Shown here one piece after another: positions 63,870 to 64,000 of a DNA stretch of 64,000 bases. The notes under the pieces were generated by a model. It searched no databases. It was not told the origin of the DNA and worked only from the letters and a program-made list of their open reading frames with translations. Location of the stretch: NCBI RefSeq assembly GCF_003337235.1, contig NZ_QPJC01000004.1, positions 1 through 64,000 of the forward strand. The letters run 5' to 3'. This DNA is from Halopolyspora algeriensis (lineage in GTDB: Bacteria; Actinomycetota; Actinomycetes; Mycobacteriales; Pseudonocardiaceae). How positions within the stretch are numbered: position 1 is the first letter of the stretch; each line of letters starts with the position of its first letter. A program made the translations under genes and the position numbers.

Positions 63870-63886
63870 TACTACCCATCGTAGTA
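63870..63886. promoter_or_regulatory. BlaI-like operator upstream of the CPTC membrane gene
   Basis: TACTAC-CCATC-GTAGTA, perfect 6-bp arms with a 5-bp spacer. On the reverse strand TATACT, overlapping the right arm, could be a -10. The spacing and right arm are the same as in the dsbA promoter element at 59708-59724. Confidence 0.65.
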
Positions 63887-64000
63887 TATCGGGAATCGCG
63901 GGCGGTCCTGCACGGCTCGCAAGCGACCACCGCGATGTCGGCGCCCCGCCGAATGCGGAACGGTCACCTCTCCTGGGGGACACGGACTCCCCGATCTCCA

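Overview
The window comes from a high-GC actinomycete, most likely a halophilic member of the Pseudonocardiales/Actinopolysporales group. The evidence is a glycine-to-betaine fusion methyltransferase (GSMT-SDMT) followed by the 5' end of metK, an actinobacterial-type KorAB, KstR2-type sterol catabolism genes, a BlaI/M56 pair, CsoR and CstR regulators, a DUF5313 protein and many GTG starts. No transposase, integrase, tRNA, rRNA or CRISPR array was recognised. The DNA looks like ordinary chromosome built from several catabolic, stress and surface-polymer islands.

Layout. 1-3207: betaine operon (metK, gsmt-sdmt) and a long AT-richer leader region with a 12-bp tandem repeat. 3208-6091: a zinc alcohol dehydrogenase divergent from a ThDP enzyme. 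6189-20828: a one-direction exopolysaccharide cluster of 13 genes (deacetylase, nucleotide-sugar dehydrogenase, ATP-grasp, FAD monooxygenase-like protein, polyprenyl-phosphate sugar transferase, two GT4, epimerase, membrane-anchored GH18, processive GT2). Two NarL/LuxR response regulators and a sensorless histidine kinase sit among its distal genes. 20933-23904: korAB. 24412-31000: a phospholipid-methyltransferase-like gene, a 50-residue membrane protein with a perfect ribosome site, a flavin monooxygenase, a uracil-type permease and a class III aminotransferase, then two small conserved or hypothetical genes.

31088-37660: two divergent MHS-type transporters, the second in an operon with creatinase, followed by an IclR regulator; creatinase makes sarcosine, which the SDMT half of the betaine enzyme could use. 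38134-45217: a KstR2 regulon for sterol ring C/D (HIP) breakdown, with fadE30-ipdF-kstR2 facing echA-fadE31-fadE32-fadE33 across a perfect KstR2 operator.

45367-53375: an Acg-type nitroreductase, a csoR-copZ-copA copper operon with a textbook promoter and operator, CapA, an M50-CBS protease and a universal stress protein. 53687-58138: a persulfide/sulfane-sulfur island (CstR, persulfide-dioxygenase-like MBL-rhodanese fusion, rhodanese proteins, TauE exporter) with two CstR-like boxes that closely resemble the CsoR box. 58363-63815: blaI-M56, a DsbA-CcdA thiol-redox pair, an NlpC/P60 hydrolase, a methyltransferase and a CPTC-motif membrane protein. The dsbA-ccdA promoter and the CPTC gene share a dyad that may be the BlaI operator, suggesting an envelope thiol-redox regulon.
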